DNA of 64,000 nt from Karstenula rhodostoma CBS 690.94 (Eukaryota; Ascomycota; Dothideomycetes; Pleosporales; Didymosphaeriaceae), in NCBI GenBank assembly GCA_010093485.1, contig MU001496.1, positions 586,685 to 650,684 of the forward strand, given 5' to 3'. A program made the position numbers and the translations under genes. Position 1 is the first letter of the stretch, and every line of letters starts with the position of its first letter. The notes beneath the pieces are model-generated. The model was not told the DNA's origin and did not search any database. It was given only the letters and a program-made list of their open reading frames with translations. Shown here in pieces: positions 10,731 through 20,143 of this stretch.

Positions 10731-13222
10731 GTGCTAGCGCGTTCTTGCTCAAACGGTCACCATAGCTACTTGTTAACCCCGCCTCTTCGCTTCAACACAA
10801 TTCTACGACCCAGCCACTCCTTTGAAATGTCGAAGTCGCGAGATTGCGGGGGCCCAGCCGGCTGTTCGGCCGATAGTCCCATCGACCTTGTGTCCGACGA
10901 CGACGAGGTGTTCGTTAGGGTGCAGGTACCCGTTGCCCCTGGGCCGACGCGTGTGCAAACAACCGTTCACCGGCAGCCGGTGTGTACCTACCGCACTCGA
11001 GCTGTTACGCGTGCGCAGGCAGCCACTGAGACTTCGGGAATTCAGACTCGTTCTACTCTTCGAACGGGAACGAGTGTGGATTTCGGCTCTCGGGCCCATG
11101 CGCGCACGGAGACGGGCGACACGACGACTCCAACCGGTGCCTCGAGCTCTGCAGCCGCAACCCCACTACAAAATCCGAACCGGGCGCGTCGCAATGAAGC
11201 TGTAGCAGCGACAAGCTTGTGGCAATCGCCTCCAGAGGCAGCATCAACCAAAAGAAGGCTCGATGCATATATTGACAACAGGCGAACTCACACCCAGGGG
11301 CCGACTCACTCTAAGACAGATCGCACGCAGGCAAACGCGCTTGAACTTGCCAGTTTGGTTCCTCTCTCCGGCGGACTGCTGCATACGCGCAAGGACGTGA
11401 GCAGCAAAGTACATATACAAACGTCTGTCCCTCGACGTGATCTGCTTGCGAACGAGTTAGTAATTACGGATCAGTACGGTGCAAGCAATGGTGTACCCAA
11501 GATACCTAGTCTTGCCTACCGGAATGCTCTATCGAGAGCTCGTCCATACGGCCAAGAAAATCTGGCAAATGGAGGAGTCGCACCTACACTGGTATCACGG
11601 CAATCTATCCTCACGTCGAATACTATAACAAGTAGGGGAGGAGATGCTGCCAAACTGGCGCCTCGAGCTTCGGGAGACAATCTGTTGACTCGTACGAGTA
11701 TGAACCCGAACGATGGAGCAGTCGCAGCATCGCCACTCTTTGGTCAATTGATCGGTCGACAAGATGGCGTCGCTCAACACGACAGCAACCTGCGAACTAC
11801 CCTGGCAGGGACTGTCAATAAGCCAGCCGCTCAGCTGTCCAAAAATAGAGTCGTCCCACATAAAGGCACCGCTCGCTTGGGTCTCCAGGACATCCCATCC
11901 AACATGACGAACGACAAGCTATCAGCAGTATGGCCTCTTCGATCGACTGACAACACATTGACGAATCACGAGGGAAACGAAGTGCCCCTACGGGGTCTTA
12001 TAGACCGGGGGAAATCCGAAGAAGGGGCACTCTTCCCGCAGCCGGTTATCGAGAGAGAGGTCGCGACAAGACACAAGGAGACCGCTATCAGTCTGAATAT
12101 GGAAACTCCCCAAAGTTCTTTGGACACGTCACGCACTCAGCGAAGTCTCAATAGAATCCTCCCTGCTGATCGCGCAGATACCCGAGGCAGAGCTATAGTA
12201 GAGGCGGTACGCCACAGCAGAGTGACATTGCGCGAGACAACGAGGGAGCGCCGGGATCGTCGGGATCGTCGGGAGCTTCGCCCGGAGAGAACACATCGCA
12301 GACGGCACAAGAAGAGATCGGATCCAGACGTAGTGATGATCACGGGTGCTCACAAAAACTTCAAGTTCTGGAAGCAACAAGCCGCAAAAAAGCTACAGAT
12401 TGGTCCAGAAATGAAGCTGATAAGTGCTGCGGTTGCGATGTTTGACAAACGACAGATTCAGACGGTAGTACCAAACCGTTACTTGCGTACAGGTGTACCT
12501 TCTAAGAACACTCACCGGCAGACCTTGGCTTTTCCTGGTACGGTGGAGGTGCTATTAGCCACCCCGATGACTGCTGTCGAAAATGCCTACAAGGAGCATA
12601 CTGCCGATAAGCTAGATACCTCGAGACTAGTTCTTTGGACTGATGGCTCAGCTGCCGGCAGTCACTACTCAGAGAGAACGCGAGGGTTCGCCGTGACGTG
12701 GCGTCGAAGCACAGCGACTGGCTGGGGACGCTGGGAGGCCATTGGGTTTCAAGGTGTGTTACACGTTCTACTAAAGTATATTTTACTAATGGCTCGTAGC
12801 CCAAGGCGAGCTCCCAGATTCCTCCTCTATGGAGACATTGGCGGTAATGAAAGCAGTTGCCAAAGCTTGCGATTTGGCCCGCGAGATGTCTGACCAGCTG
12901 AAGACGGTAGCAATCTATACGGACTCGACGAGTGCGATTCATATTGCGCAAAATCCGAATCATCCCCTTGGACTGCACATTATCAGGAAAGCCCGTATTC
13001 TTACGAACTTTGGTCCGACATTGTCTCTGCATTGGTGCCCTGCCCACAGCGATGTAAGTGACACGTTCTCGCATGACCAATTTGATGAGCTAAACAGAAT
13101 AGGTTCCCGGCAACGAACTAGCCGACAAAATTGCCGGCATGGCACGATCACACGTTTATGGCGGAAACGCGGAGTTCGTCGACCTCAGCGACGATGACGA
13201 TGACGGTTGGGAGGATGGTTGA
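10731..13222 (+). CDS. RNase H-domain protein with disordered N-terminus and acidic SIM-like ends
   Basis: The gene model is join(10731..12753,12800..13053,13103..13222), 798 aa, or 766 aa from the Met at 10827. Introns of 46 and 49 nt have good sites. The first 600 residues are low-complexity, Arg/Thr/Ser-rich and probably disordered. The C-terminal 165 residues form an RNase H type 1 domain: LVLWTDGSAAG (first Asp, about 638), SSMETLAV (Glu, about 686), IYTDSTSA (Asp, about 716) and HWCPAHSDVPGNELADK (His and last Asp). All four acidic catalytic positions are present. Such domains in fungi are usually related to the RNase H of LINE-type retrotransposons, but no reverse transcriptase is present and introns interrupt the domain, so this is a resident gene. 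PIDLVSDDDE near residue 51 and EFVDLSDDDDD at the C-terminus both look like SUMO-interaction motifs. Confidence 0.8.
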
Positions 13223-14272
13223 TGCGCGACAAGAGCTCGTATCGTTGCCTTTGTCGTTTCTGATTTCAGCAACGCAAAGAGATCAAGCTTTTGGCAAAGC
13301 GTCGTAGGATGGTGGTCAGGAGAAGACATCGGGCGTTTCATGCAAGTTCACAAGGCGTTATGGCGGGAGACTCTTAACATATGATACCCATTTCATTGGT
13401 AGTTTTGTCGGAGCAAGAACCACACTGCCCCGGGAACTGTGGAGCTCTTCTCTGATATATTTGGTTGTCGTAACCCACCAAGGCGGCTTATCATGGGACT
13501 CAACTAGGCGTGCCTCTGAGGTAAGACGCTTATCGTCACATGCGACGGTTGACTAGACGGATTGTTGACGACGGCCAGGCGGTTTGCCGCTGCAGCTTTT
13601 CACGGGGTAGCAGTCTTCGCTGCCTTCGTATGCGCAGGCTTCAGTCACGATTGTCACGATTGTATATTATAGTCATCAGTTGGAAGAGGCGAAAATTATG
13701 GAATTCTCTTTGTCTTTCTGCTTCAAAGTGAAGTGTTTTTCTGAAAGGTTTCCTTCGTGCCTGTGGGGTCTGACTGAACATCAATGAAACACGGGCCCTA
13801 GGGAACTCATCGCATGGCGACTTCCTGCAGTAGCGTACATTTGACAATATTGAGGATGCTACGGAGGCCAACTCCGTGTTGGCAGACTTGCTGCTGGATG
13901 TGGGTCTGCTCTTTAGCTGCATGGTACACGGTCTGATTCCGGAAGCATACATTCTGGAGTCTCTCCTCGCACGAAAAAACAGCGTGACGATGGGGCTGAA
14001 TCTAGGTAAAGCTAGACGTCGTATCGAAAAGTTCAAGATTTCCGTGTCAGCCCACATCGCCGCTCGCCGCCAAAGCTGAAAAGAGCCGCTTGCGAATACG
14101 AGCCAATTATCGCGGTGCGCTCCACAATACGAAGACGTTACGCAACAGAATGGACATGCAAATAAAACAGCAATTAGCTAGCTGGACGTTATAAGGGTAC
14201 TCACATAGAGCCTCCGCGACATTGCTGCGTGGTCTCCATCACCCTTCCTACATCGGCCTACTGCTAACTAAA
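13223..14272. other. Intergenic, weak open frames only
   Basis: About 1 kb. A minus frame (13641-14057) and a plus frame (13876-14079) overlap here. The plus frame has a stretch of ordinary composition (around HGLIPEAYILESLLARK), but there are no splice partners and no recognised family. It may be a decayed gene remnant. Confidence 0.3.
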
Positions 14273-14905
14273 ATGGTTGCCCTCCTTTCCCTCGCTCTTC
14301 TGCCTCTTGCTCTCGCCCGCCCTTCTGCTTCCCCCGCATTCGAAGTCACCAATCTGTACACCTTCGAACCCTCGGGTAGGGATAATGTGTCGGTGTATCG
14401 CGTTGCGTTCAATGTGACGGATCCGAGTGACGGCGGTGCAACTTCTTGCGAGACGACATGGCCGTATGCGCAGTGGGATACCGGGTATCCTCATGAATTT
14501 GTACGTATAACCGCCTTTATCCACAGTACCCCTATTATCGGAATTCTATTCCCAAGGGCATCAGATGTTCCGTTGCATTTCATCGCGCTAACTTCGTCAA
14601 GCTCGCAAACTGCACGGACAAGGCCTGGTCATTCAAGCTCGACGACTACCAGGACGTGTGGGACTTTGTGCTTGACGTAAAGCATGTGAGGTGAGCGGCT
14701 CATCCTGGGTCCCTCCTTTCATAAACCAAAATTAATGTGGAGCAGTAAGAAGAAGAATGGGAAGAAAATTAAGCGGTTCGCGAAGGGGACTGTGGATGCT
14801 GAGGATATCCTGCAGTGCACTCATGCAGGGTCGGGGTTCTCGATTTGTAGGCAGAGGGAGGGTGTGGCGTTTCCGTTGGATGTGTATAAGGAGGTGAAGG
14901 TTTGA
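14273..14905 (+). CDS. Small secreted Cys protein, possibly Alt a 1-like fold
   Basis: The gene model is join(14273..14500,14602..14690,14746..14905), 158 aa, with introns of 101 and 55 nt. A signal peptide occupies residues 1-16 (LLSLALLPLALA). The mature protein has four Cys and a beta-rich pattern: FEVTNLYTF, VYRVAFNVTDPSDG, TSCETTW, then NCTDKAW and a C-terminal CTHAGSGFSIC. This order of strands and Cys recalls the AA1-like (Alt a 1) family of secreted ascomycete proteins, but the similarity is by eye and weak. The alternative upstream Met at 14222 is rejected because it would displace the signal peptide. Size, secretion and Cys content make it an effector-type candidate. Confidence 0.68.
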
Positions 14906-15348
14906 GGGGTGGTAGAGGTGGAGAAACATAGTTTGTTGTCCCTAGTATGCGACTTACTGATAAAATGGCGGCGTACAACCACTCGGAACACCGCTTCATA
15001 TTTTACCTTGTTCCGAGGAAGGATTGCTTGATAGTAGTAGATTCTTCCCAGGTATGGCCCACTCATCAGTCTTCTAAGGCAGACATCAACGTTGTGATCG
15101 CGTGAGAGAGGAATGTTTCGCCGCCGCTGAGCAACGCAGATACCAGGACAAAGCAGGGTATCTCATGATTTCATGTTTCCATTACATCGAATATGGTACG
15201 TATACACATCAAGAAGCTAACTCGTATGAGCTTGATGCATACCCGGGTCCTCCTCCAGACATGTACCATCCATGAATATGTCCAGGTGATGTCCGCCCTA
15301 ACTCCAAGCCCATACCATCATGCGCATCGTAATCATAATCGAGAACGC
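14906..15348. other. Intergenic between convergent genes
   Basis: This holds the 3' ends of the small secreted protein gene and the I78 inhibitor gene. No gene or repeat is seen. Confidence 0.4.
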
Positions 15349-15692
15349 TTAGCCGTATCGAACGTTCTTGACAGTGCCCTGCTCGTCGACGTGGACGTTG
15401 AGGCGGTCGGGCCTGTGGTCCATGGTGCTCATCGAGTCGGGCTGGAGGACGCGGTGCACCGAGGGGAGGTCCTTCTTGGCGAAGGTCTGTTGGAAGTCAA
15501 GGTTAGCACACTCATCTAGACGGTGCTACACGCAGGCTGCAAGTGCAACAGCGTGGAAGTCAGTTTTACATTGAGGGGAGCACGTACGACTTCATCGTGG
15601 TTGTCACCGATCTTCTTGCCCATCAACTTGTTCGTCCACTCATCGATCTGCTCTCCACCCTTGCTCTGGATTCCGGGGACGACGAGAGGCAT
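15349..15692 (-). CDS. Peptidase inhibitor I78 family protein
   Basis: The gene model is complement(join(15349..15486,15588..15692)), 80 aa, with one 101-nt intron. The C-terminal part carries the I78 signature, running FAKKDLPSVHRVL, then DHRPDRLNVHVDEQGTV, and ending in a Tyr-Gly pair. Members such as the Aspergillus elastase inhibitor AFLEI block serine proteases with a short exposed loop. There is no signal peptide from the chosen Met; an upstream in-frame stretch (to 15917) adds an unrelated basic segment and was not used. The protein is probably intracellular, as many fungal I78 paralogues are. Length fits the family. Confidence 0.8.
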
Positions 15693-17657
15693 GTTGTGTG
15701 TAGGTTTGCTTGCGAAGGTTCGCTTGAAGAGGGTTCTGTGTAGGGGATTCGTGGTGGGGTTTGTGGTTTGTGGTCTGAGGTATTTGGGTATGAGTGTGAA
15801 CAAAGGTGTACGGACGTATTTATGCAAAGTTATGCACCCTTGCGCGTGACCGATAAGAGCCTTGGTCAATGGTTGAGCACCACCGGAGGCGGACGAGGTG
15901 GTGAGGGGTGACGTCACCGAGGGGCTTGGAGGCTAGAATTGTTGGGGAAGGTGGGGCTCAGAGCTCAATGTTCGGAATGGCAGGCGCAACCGAAGTGAAG
16001 TCTTAAGCGAGCAAGACATCTATTGTCGTGCCTGACAAGCCAGTGTTACTGTTAGCGATCAAATCCCTCTAATCGAGGGAGATGAACAAGGACATAGATA
16101 ATGTGGGGACGTTCATAGAGAAGCTCCAGTTGTGTCGATGTGCTCTGACTGCTTGTTACATACCCTGGTACCCTCCCAGTCACAGCTTCGCCACACTCAA
16201 CAACCTGCATGAGCCTGGAGCGCTGCCTAGTATGTGCGAAACGGTGGGAACCCAAGGAGATATACTCCTTCCTCTTTCAGGCATAACATACGTTTCTCCT
16301 CGTACGAGACGTCCTGACTACTTTGGTGAGCCCTCAAGATTACAGTTCTGTTCTTATCGATTGCATCGCTGGTATACCCCTCCGTGAGTTGATCATTCGC
16401 TTCTGTTGCGTTGTCTCAAATCCCGTGGACTGTTTGAACCAGAACATCCATCTCCACGGCGTGAATCCAGTTGGCGATCGCTTTCCAAACTCTGGCTTTA
16501 CGAACATTCGGCCACTGTCCAAATGTGCTTTGGCGATCAATACATGGAACGACCGAGAGCAGAACTGGATTGTGACCAGCCTCTTTGATCCCTGTACAGG
16601 CGGCGGAAAGTAGTTTCTCGATTCCAAGGCTTGATATACTGCGATGCGTATCTTCAGCATCGTAAGCTGGCAGTAGACGTACCACAGGGAGCGAAGGTAG
16701 CTTTCAAGAGAGTCTACTCCGTCCCCGATTCTGCAGTATCGTTCGGTTATAGAAGGCTTCTCCTCGAACTTCCCCGAGCTCGCCAGGAGCGATGCATTCG
16801 CGCCTGTCTTGCTGATCTAGAGCCGTATCGTCTGCCATGGTGAGCTCAGGTGGATCCTTTGGAGAAGGTCCGAGCAGTCTATCCCGAAGATGGTGCATGT
16901 TGAGGTAGCTTGCTTCGGTTGATTGATTAGCTGAGTAAGATCGAACTATAATGCTACCATTAATGTCACCATGTGTTTGGATACAATCCCATTGTTGAAG
17001 GATGAGCTTTGTGAGGTGCCAGCCTGTGAACAGCCTGCCTAGAATTACTCTATGAAAGAATTCTAATCAATCTCCCTAGTCCAGATCATTATCTTTGCTC
17101 GGCAAGGCCCCAGGAAGATGTATGTGCCCGTGGCATGTAAGGAACGGTTTACTTTGTAACTAAACCTGTGGTTATTTTCGAAATTCATCTGTCCAGCGTA
17201 AATAGGCAGGACCAACAGAGTCTTACAAATTATTCGACTATTCGCGTAGTCAGACTCGTTACTGAAGTGTGCTGTGTTGCGTGCAAAGCTTTTATCTTCG
17301 GAGCCGAGCCACTGGCGGGGGTACCCGCCCCGCACACAACACGGGATTTTCACACATTCCCCAGGTCTCTGGCAAGGACCACCAAATGTCTGTATATGCG
17401 GCGAGAGGGGGCTGTTTTGATAGTATAATAGCTCTGCTAGATTTGATCTTCTTATTTTCATGGAGTTTATCTGTGTATGGAAAAGACGTTGCAATAAGCC
17501 TAGCTTCCTACCCAGGTTTTAGTGAGCGATCTTCGGCAGAAGTCGATTTACTCTACCCCACTCTGAGTTCAGTTGGCTAGTCCAGCTGGCCTGACGCAGC
17601 ACGCTTTTGTGCGTATATAAATTGCAAATTTCAAAAATGTGCATCAAATCCTCCAAC
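15693..17657. other. Long intergenic region without a recognisable gene
   Basis: Nearly 2 kb between the I78 gene and the tRNA gene. Several 60-145-codon frames occur on both strands, but none has a signal peptide, family motif or consistent exon chain. A plus frame near 16323-16613 has ordinary composition and may be a gene remnant. No terminal repeats were found. Confidence 0.35.
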
Positions 17658-17805
17658 GGTGAGATGGCCGAGTTGGTAAGTCATACGAACCCCATGTGTT
17701 CACTTCAATGTACTAATAGTCCTAGGTTATGGCGCCAGGTTAAGGTTCTCTTAACACTAATTCCTGGTCACGTAAGTGGCGTGGGTTCGAGTCCCACTCT
17801 CATCA
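17658..17805 (+). tRNA. tRNA-Leu(AAG) with an anticodon-loop intron and a D-loop insert
   Basis: Removing two inserts gives an 82-nt Leu-type cloverleaf. The acceptor stem is GGTGAGA (17658-17664) with TCTCATC (17798-17804) and discriminator A. The D-stem is GCC with GGC (17731-17733). The anticodon stem is CCAGG (17735-17739) with CCTGG (17763-17767), anticodon AAG at 17742-17744. A long class II variable arm (CAC/GTG) is present. The T-arm is GTGGG-TTCGAGT-CCCAC. The 16-nt intron 17746-17761 is at the canonical 37/38 position and contains CTTAA, which can pair with the anticodon loop. The second insert, 17676-17725, splits the D-loop. The A-box (TGGCCGAGTTGG) and B-box (GGTTCGAGTCC) are intact, and a T6 run follows. 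The gene may look broken to standard tRNA finders. Confidence 0.85.
17676..17725 (+). other. 50-bp insert in the tRNA D-loop with spliceosomal-intron signals
   Basis: The insert begins GTAAGT (17676-17681), has TACTAAT at 17711-17717 and ends CTAG at 17725. Exact removal restores AGTTGGTTAT, a normal Leu D-loop. A GGT triplet is repeated at both borders, so the excision point is ambiguous by up to three bases. The same borders would also fit an insertion with a 3-bp target duplication. Confidence 0.7.
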
Positions 17806-18229
17806 CTATCGTCCGCTCAGTTGAGCGGATTTCGGGAGTTACTTTTTTGCTTTTTCGCTCAGTATTTGTGAGCTAGCTGTGCGGTGCAGTAGATAGGTAC
17901 TTCTTGCACGTGTTAGAACTCGATTTTAGTTCATGGGGGGAAGAAATAACTCGGGCACTGCTATAGATCGATTGTTGAGTCTTCGCGCGCTTTTGCAAGC
18001 CGCGGACTGCTGTAGGTACAGCAGCACACTGCTAGGAGGTAATGCCAAATAGAAATGAGTAGCGTTTTGTTACTCCCTCATTATATATCCTGGTAACTTA
18101 CACTCAAATACCTGTTTAGTCCGTAAAACGGTTCTTTAGCTGGGAAGGAGGCAAGGCCTTGCTTACTGACGGAGACATTGTTGGTGTGTGGCGTGTGATT
18201 TCGGTTGTTAGCTATCTATCTTAGGTCAT
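17806..18229. other. tRNA downstream region, two short hairpins
   Basis: Directly after the tRNA there is an inverted repeat, CCGCTCA/TGAGCGG (17813-17828). Further on, ctgctgta/tacagcag (18008-18025) can form an 8-bp hairpin. No gene is seen. Confidence 0.4.
17843..17848 (+). terminator. Likely Pol III terminator (T6)
   Basis: Six T residues lie 37 nt after the tRNA 3' end, just past the 17813-17828 hairpin. Runs of this kind end Pol III transcripts. Confidence 0.6.
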
Positions 18230-18478
18230 ATGTTGAAGAAATGGCTGAATGCATCATCATATCCTGCGGAGTTTTCAGTGGACGGCCTACATGTTGCAGG
18301 TAACGGGTATCTGGCCGGGACATCGAGGTTTGGAATCGATGTGCTGAGTCAGTGGGGAGAGCTTCTGGTCAGAGTGCAGACTGATTTCATCGCCAACAAC
18401 GTGCAGTTCGTAGAGAAAGATTGTGGGTCTTTGGGCAGGGCAAGATTGCTCGGGTTGAGTGGAAGCTGGAAGGCTTAG
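18230..18478 (+). CDS. Hypothetical 82-aa open frame
   Basis: This is an uninterrupted frame of ordinary composition between the tRNA and the dihydroorotate dehydrogenase gene. It has no signal peptide, membrane segment or recognised motif. It could be an exon remnant or chance; no flanking splice partners were found. Confidence 0.2.
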   Translation: MLKKWLNASSYPAEFSVDGLHVAGNGYLAGTSRFGIDVLSQWGELLVRVQTDFIANNVQFVEKDCGSLGRARLLGLSGSWKA

Positions 18479-18532
18479 CGGGAGCGAGGAGTTAGTTGAG
18501 ATTGTATTGAATTAGATTGAAGGGATGATTGG

Positions 18533-19695
18533 TCAAGTTGACAGTCCTCTTGCGATGTCCGCGAATGCCTGGATGCCTTTGCGTCCCAAAGCAGTTCCTA
18601 CGCCTACGGCCGTTGCGCCTACAGCCCTCATCCTCTTGTACCCCTCCGCATCTTCAACACCGCCTACGCCGATGATTTGAATGTGACTTAGCTCGTCGTA
18701 CTGGAACAATAAACCTCTGATCGTGTAGACATTGCCCAGGGCAATTGGATGCAACGGAGCGCCAGCTAAGCCTCCAATCCCGGTCCCGTTTGCGGAGTTC
18801 AGAACGTGATGGAAGTACTCATGCGGTGCAGGCGAGGAAGTTGTGGGCTCGGCGATCGGTTGCAGAAGTAAAGAGGAACCGAGCGTGTTGGTCGCTGTTA
18901 CAAAAGATATTGGACAGGGAAGATGGGCCGGCTCGGCTTTTGCGGATCCAAGCATGGCATTGATCATTGCTTGGTATTGATCGTGATATGTGTAAGGCGG
19001 TGTTTTGATACCAATCTAAATTTGTACTACAGTCAGTATAACCTGTAATTATCGTGCACTATTTTGCATACCGGAACATGAGTCGTGCCAACATGCGTAT
19101 GCTCTCCTGTTAAGACAGGCTCTACTTGCCGCGCAATCTCCTGTTTCAAAGCAACCAGATAGGCCAGAAGAGCCTCCGAACTATACGCTGGTGGCGGCTT
19201 TCCTGGGATGTTCGGACAAGACAAATTGACTTCCATCGCGAGCGCCATGCGGACGTGATTTTGCTGTTCACATATCTGCTTATAGCACTCAACAACTTCT
19301 TCCACCGTGCCCGTGACTGAGACAATAAAAGGCTTGATGCGAGTTGTGCTCGTTGCGGTTTCTGCCAGATGATCTGATATAGTCTTGATGAAGCCCAGAT
19401 ATCGTTTTAGCGGCAACGGGCTATAACCGAGCGTGTTCAGACTGCCGCTTGCGTCTACCTTCTCATGCGCCGTCGGATTTGCGGCGCCAGCTTCGTGTGT
19501 AGATGGATTGAAAAAAGCGAACTGGTGAATATTCTCATCGTTAGGAAACCCCTCAAGTAACGACGTCCTGGTGGTCACTGCCCCAGTACTAGAGCAGTCA
19601 TAGAGCTCCTGCAGTTGCTCTAACGTGGAGCACCATGGATTCGCCGAATTGAGCAGTGGAGGCTCAATATGTAAAGGTTTCGGATGAGCGTCCAT
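18533..19695 (-). CDS. Dihydroorotate dehydrogenase, class 1A-like (cytosolic)
   Basis: The gene model is complement(join(18533..19015,19072..19695)), 368 aa, with one 56-nt intron. The flavin/orotate site is clear. MEVNLSCPNIPGKPP contains the Cys that serves as catalytic base in class 1A enzymes, followed by TNTLG, GGLAGAPLHPIALGNV and QIIGVGGVEDAEG. The protein lacks the N-terminal mitochondrial targeting and membrane segment of class 2 enzymes. The start at 19695 gives the expected N-terminal strand; the frame extends upstream to 19836 without added homology. It is somewhat longer than the usual 310 aa of class 1A, with insertions around residues 85-110. It oxidises dihydroorotate to orotate in pyrimidine synthesis, or acts on a related dihydropyrimidine. 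It is divergent from a Zn2Cys6 regulator gene. Confidence 0.83.
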
Positions 19696-20143
19696 TTTCC
19701 CTGATGCGGAAACAATATCACAACTGGTAGCTTCCAGAGTCGCGCAGAAAGTGCCTCGTGAGACAACGGGCAACTTGAGGAAGGGATCGCCCAAGGTGCC
19801 GAGATGAAAGACAGCTATTCTCCTCTCTTGAAACAAACAAAGTCAATGTTAAGGAATACAACAGAAGCGATGCAAAGATGCGTCCGCAGATAAGAGTTGA
19901 CACGAAGGTGGGGCGATAGTCACGCGTGATCGCGCGCTATCCATGGATCGAGCGCTAGCCTTCGATGTCCCTCCGCCACCGTTCTAAGCGGTGGTCAGGA
20001 CCTCTGCTGAACAAACACTGCCATTTTAACACAAACCTGTGTCGCGAATGTCAATGAGATCGTACTTCTTGCTGGCGACCTCGAGATGAAGTATCCTTCC
20101 AGGGTAGAGAGATGAGATGTCGCGCAATCCGAGGAGCAGCACC
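19696..20143. promoter_or_regulatory. Divergent promoter between dehydrogenase and Zn2Cys6 regulator
   Basis: This 448-bp spacer separates two genes transcribed away from each other. Adjacent regulator and enzyme genes sharing a promoter are often co-regulated in fungi. I did not find a clear CGG-N-CCG site by eye, so the link is inference. Confidence 0.35.

Noticed and set aside
13641..14079. Overlapping open frames on both strands
   Set aside because: No family similarity or splice partners; could be a remnant, not supportable as a gene.
16323..16660. Frames in the long spacer before the tRNA gene
   Set aside because: Examined for HET, transporter and transposase motifs; none found, and no exon chain could be built.
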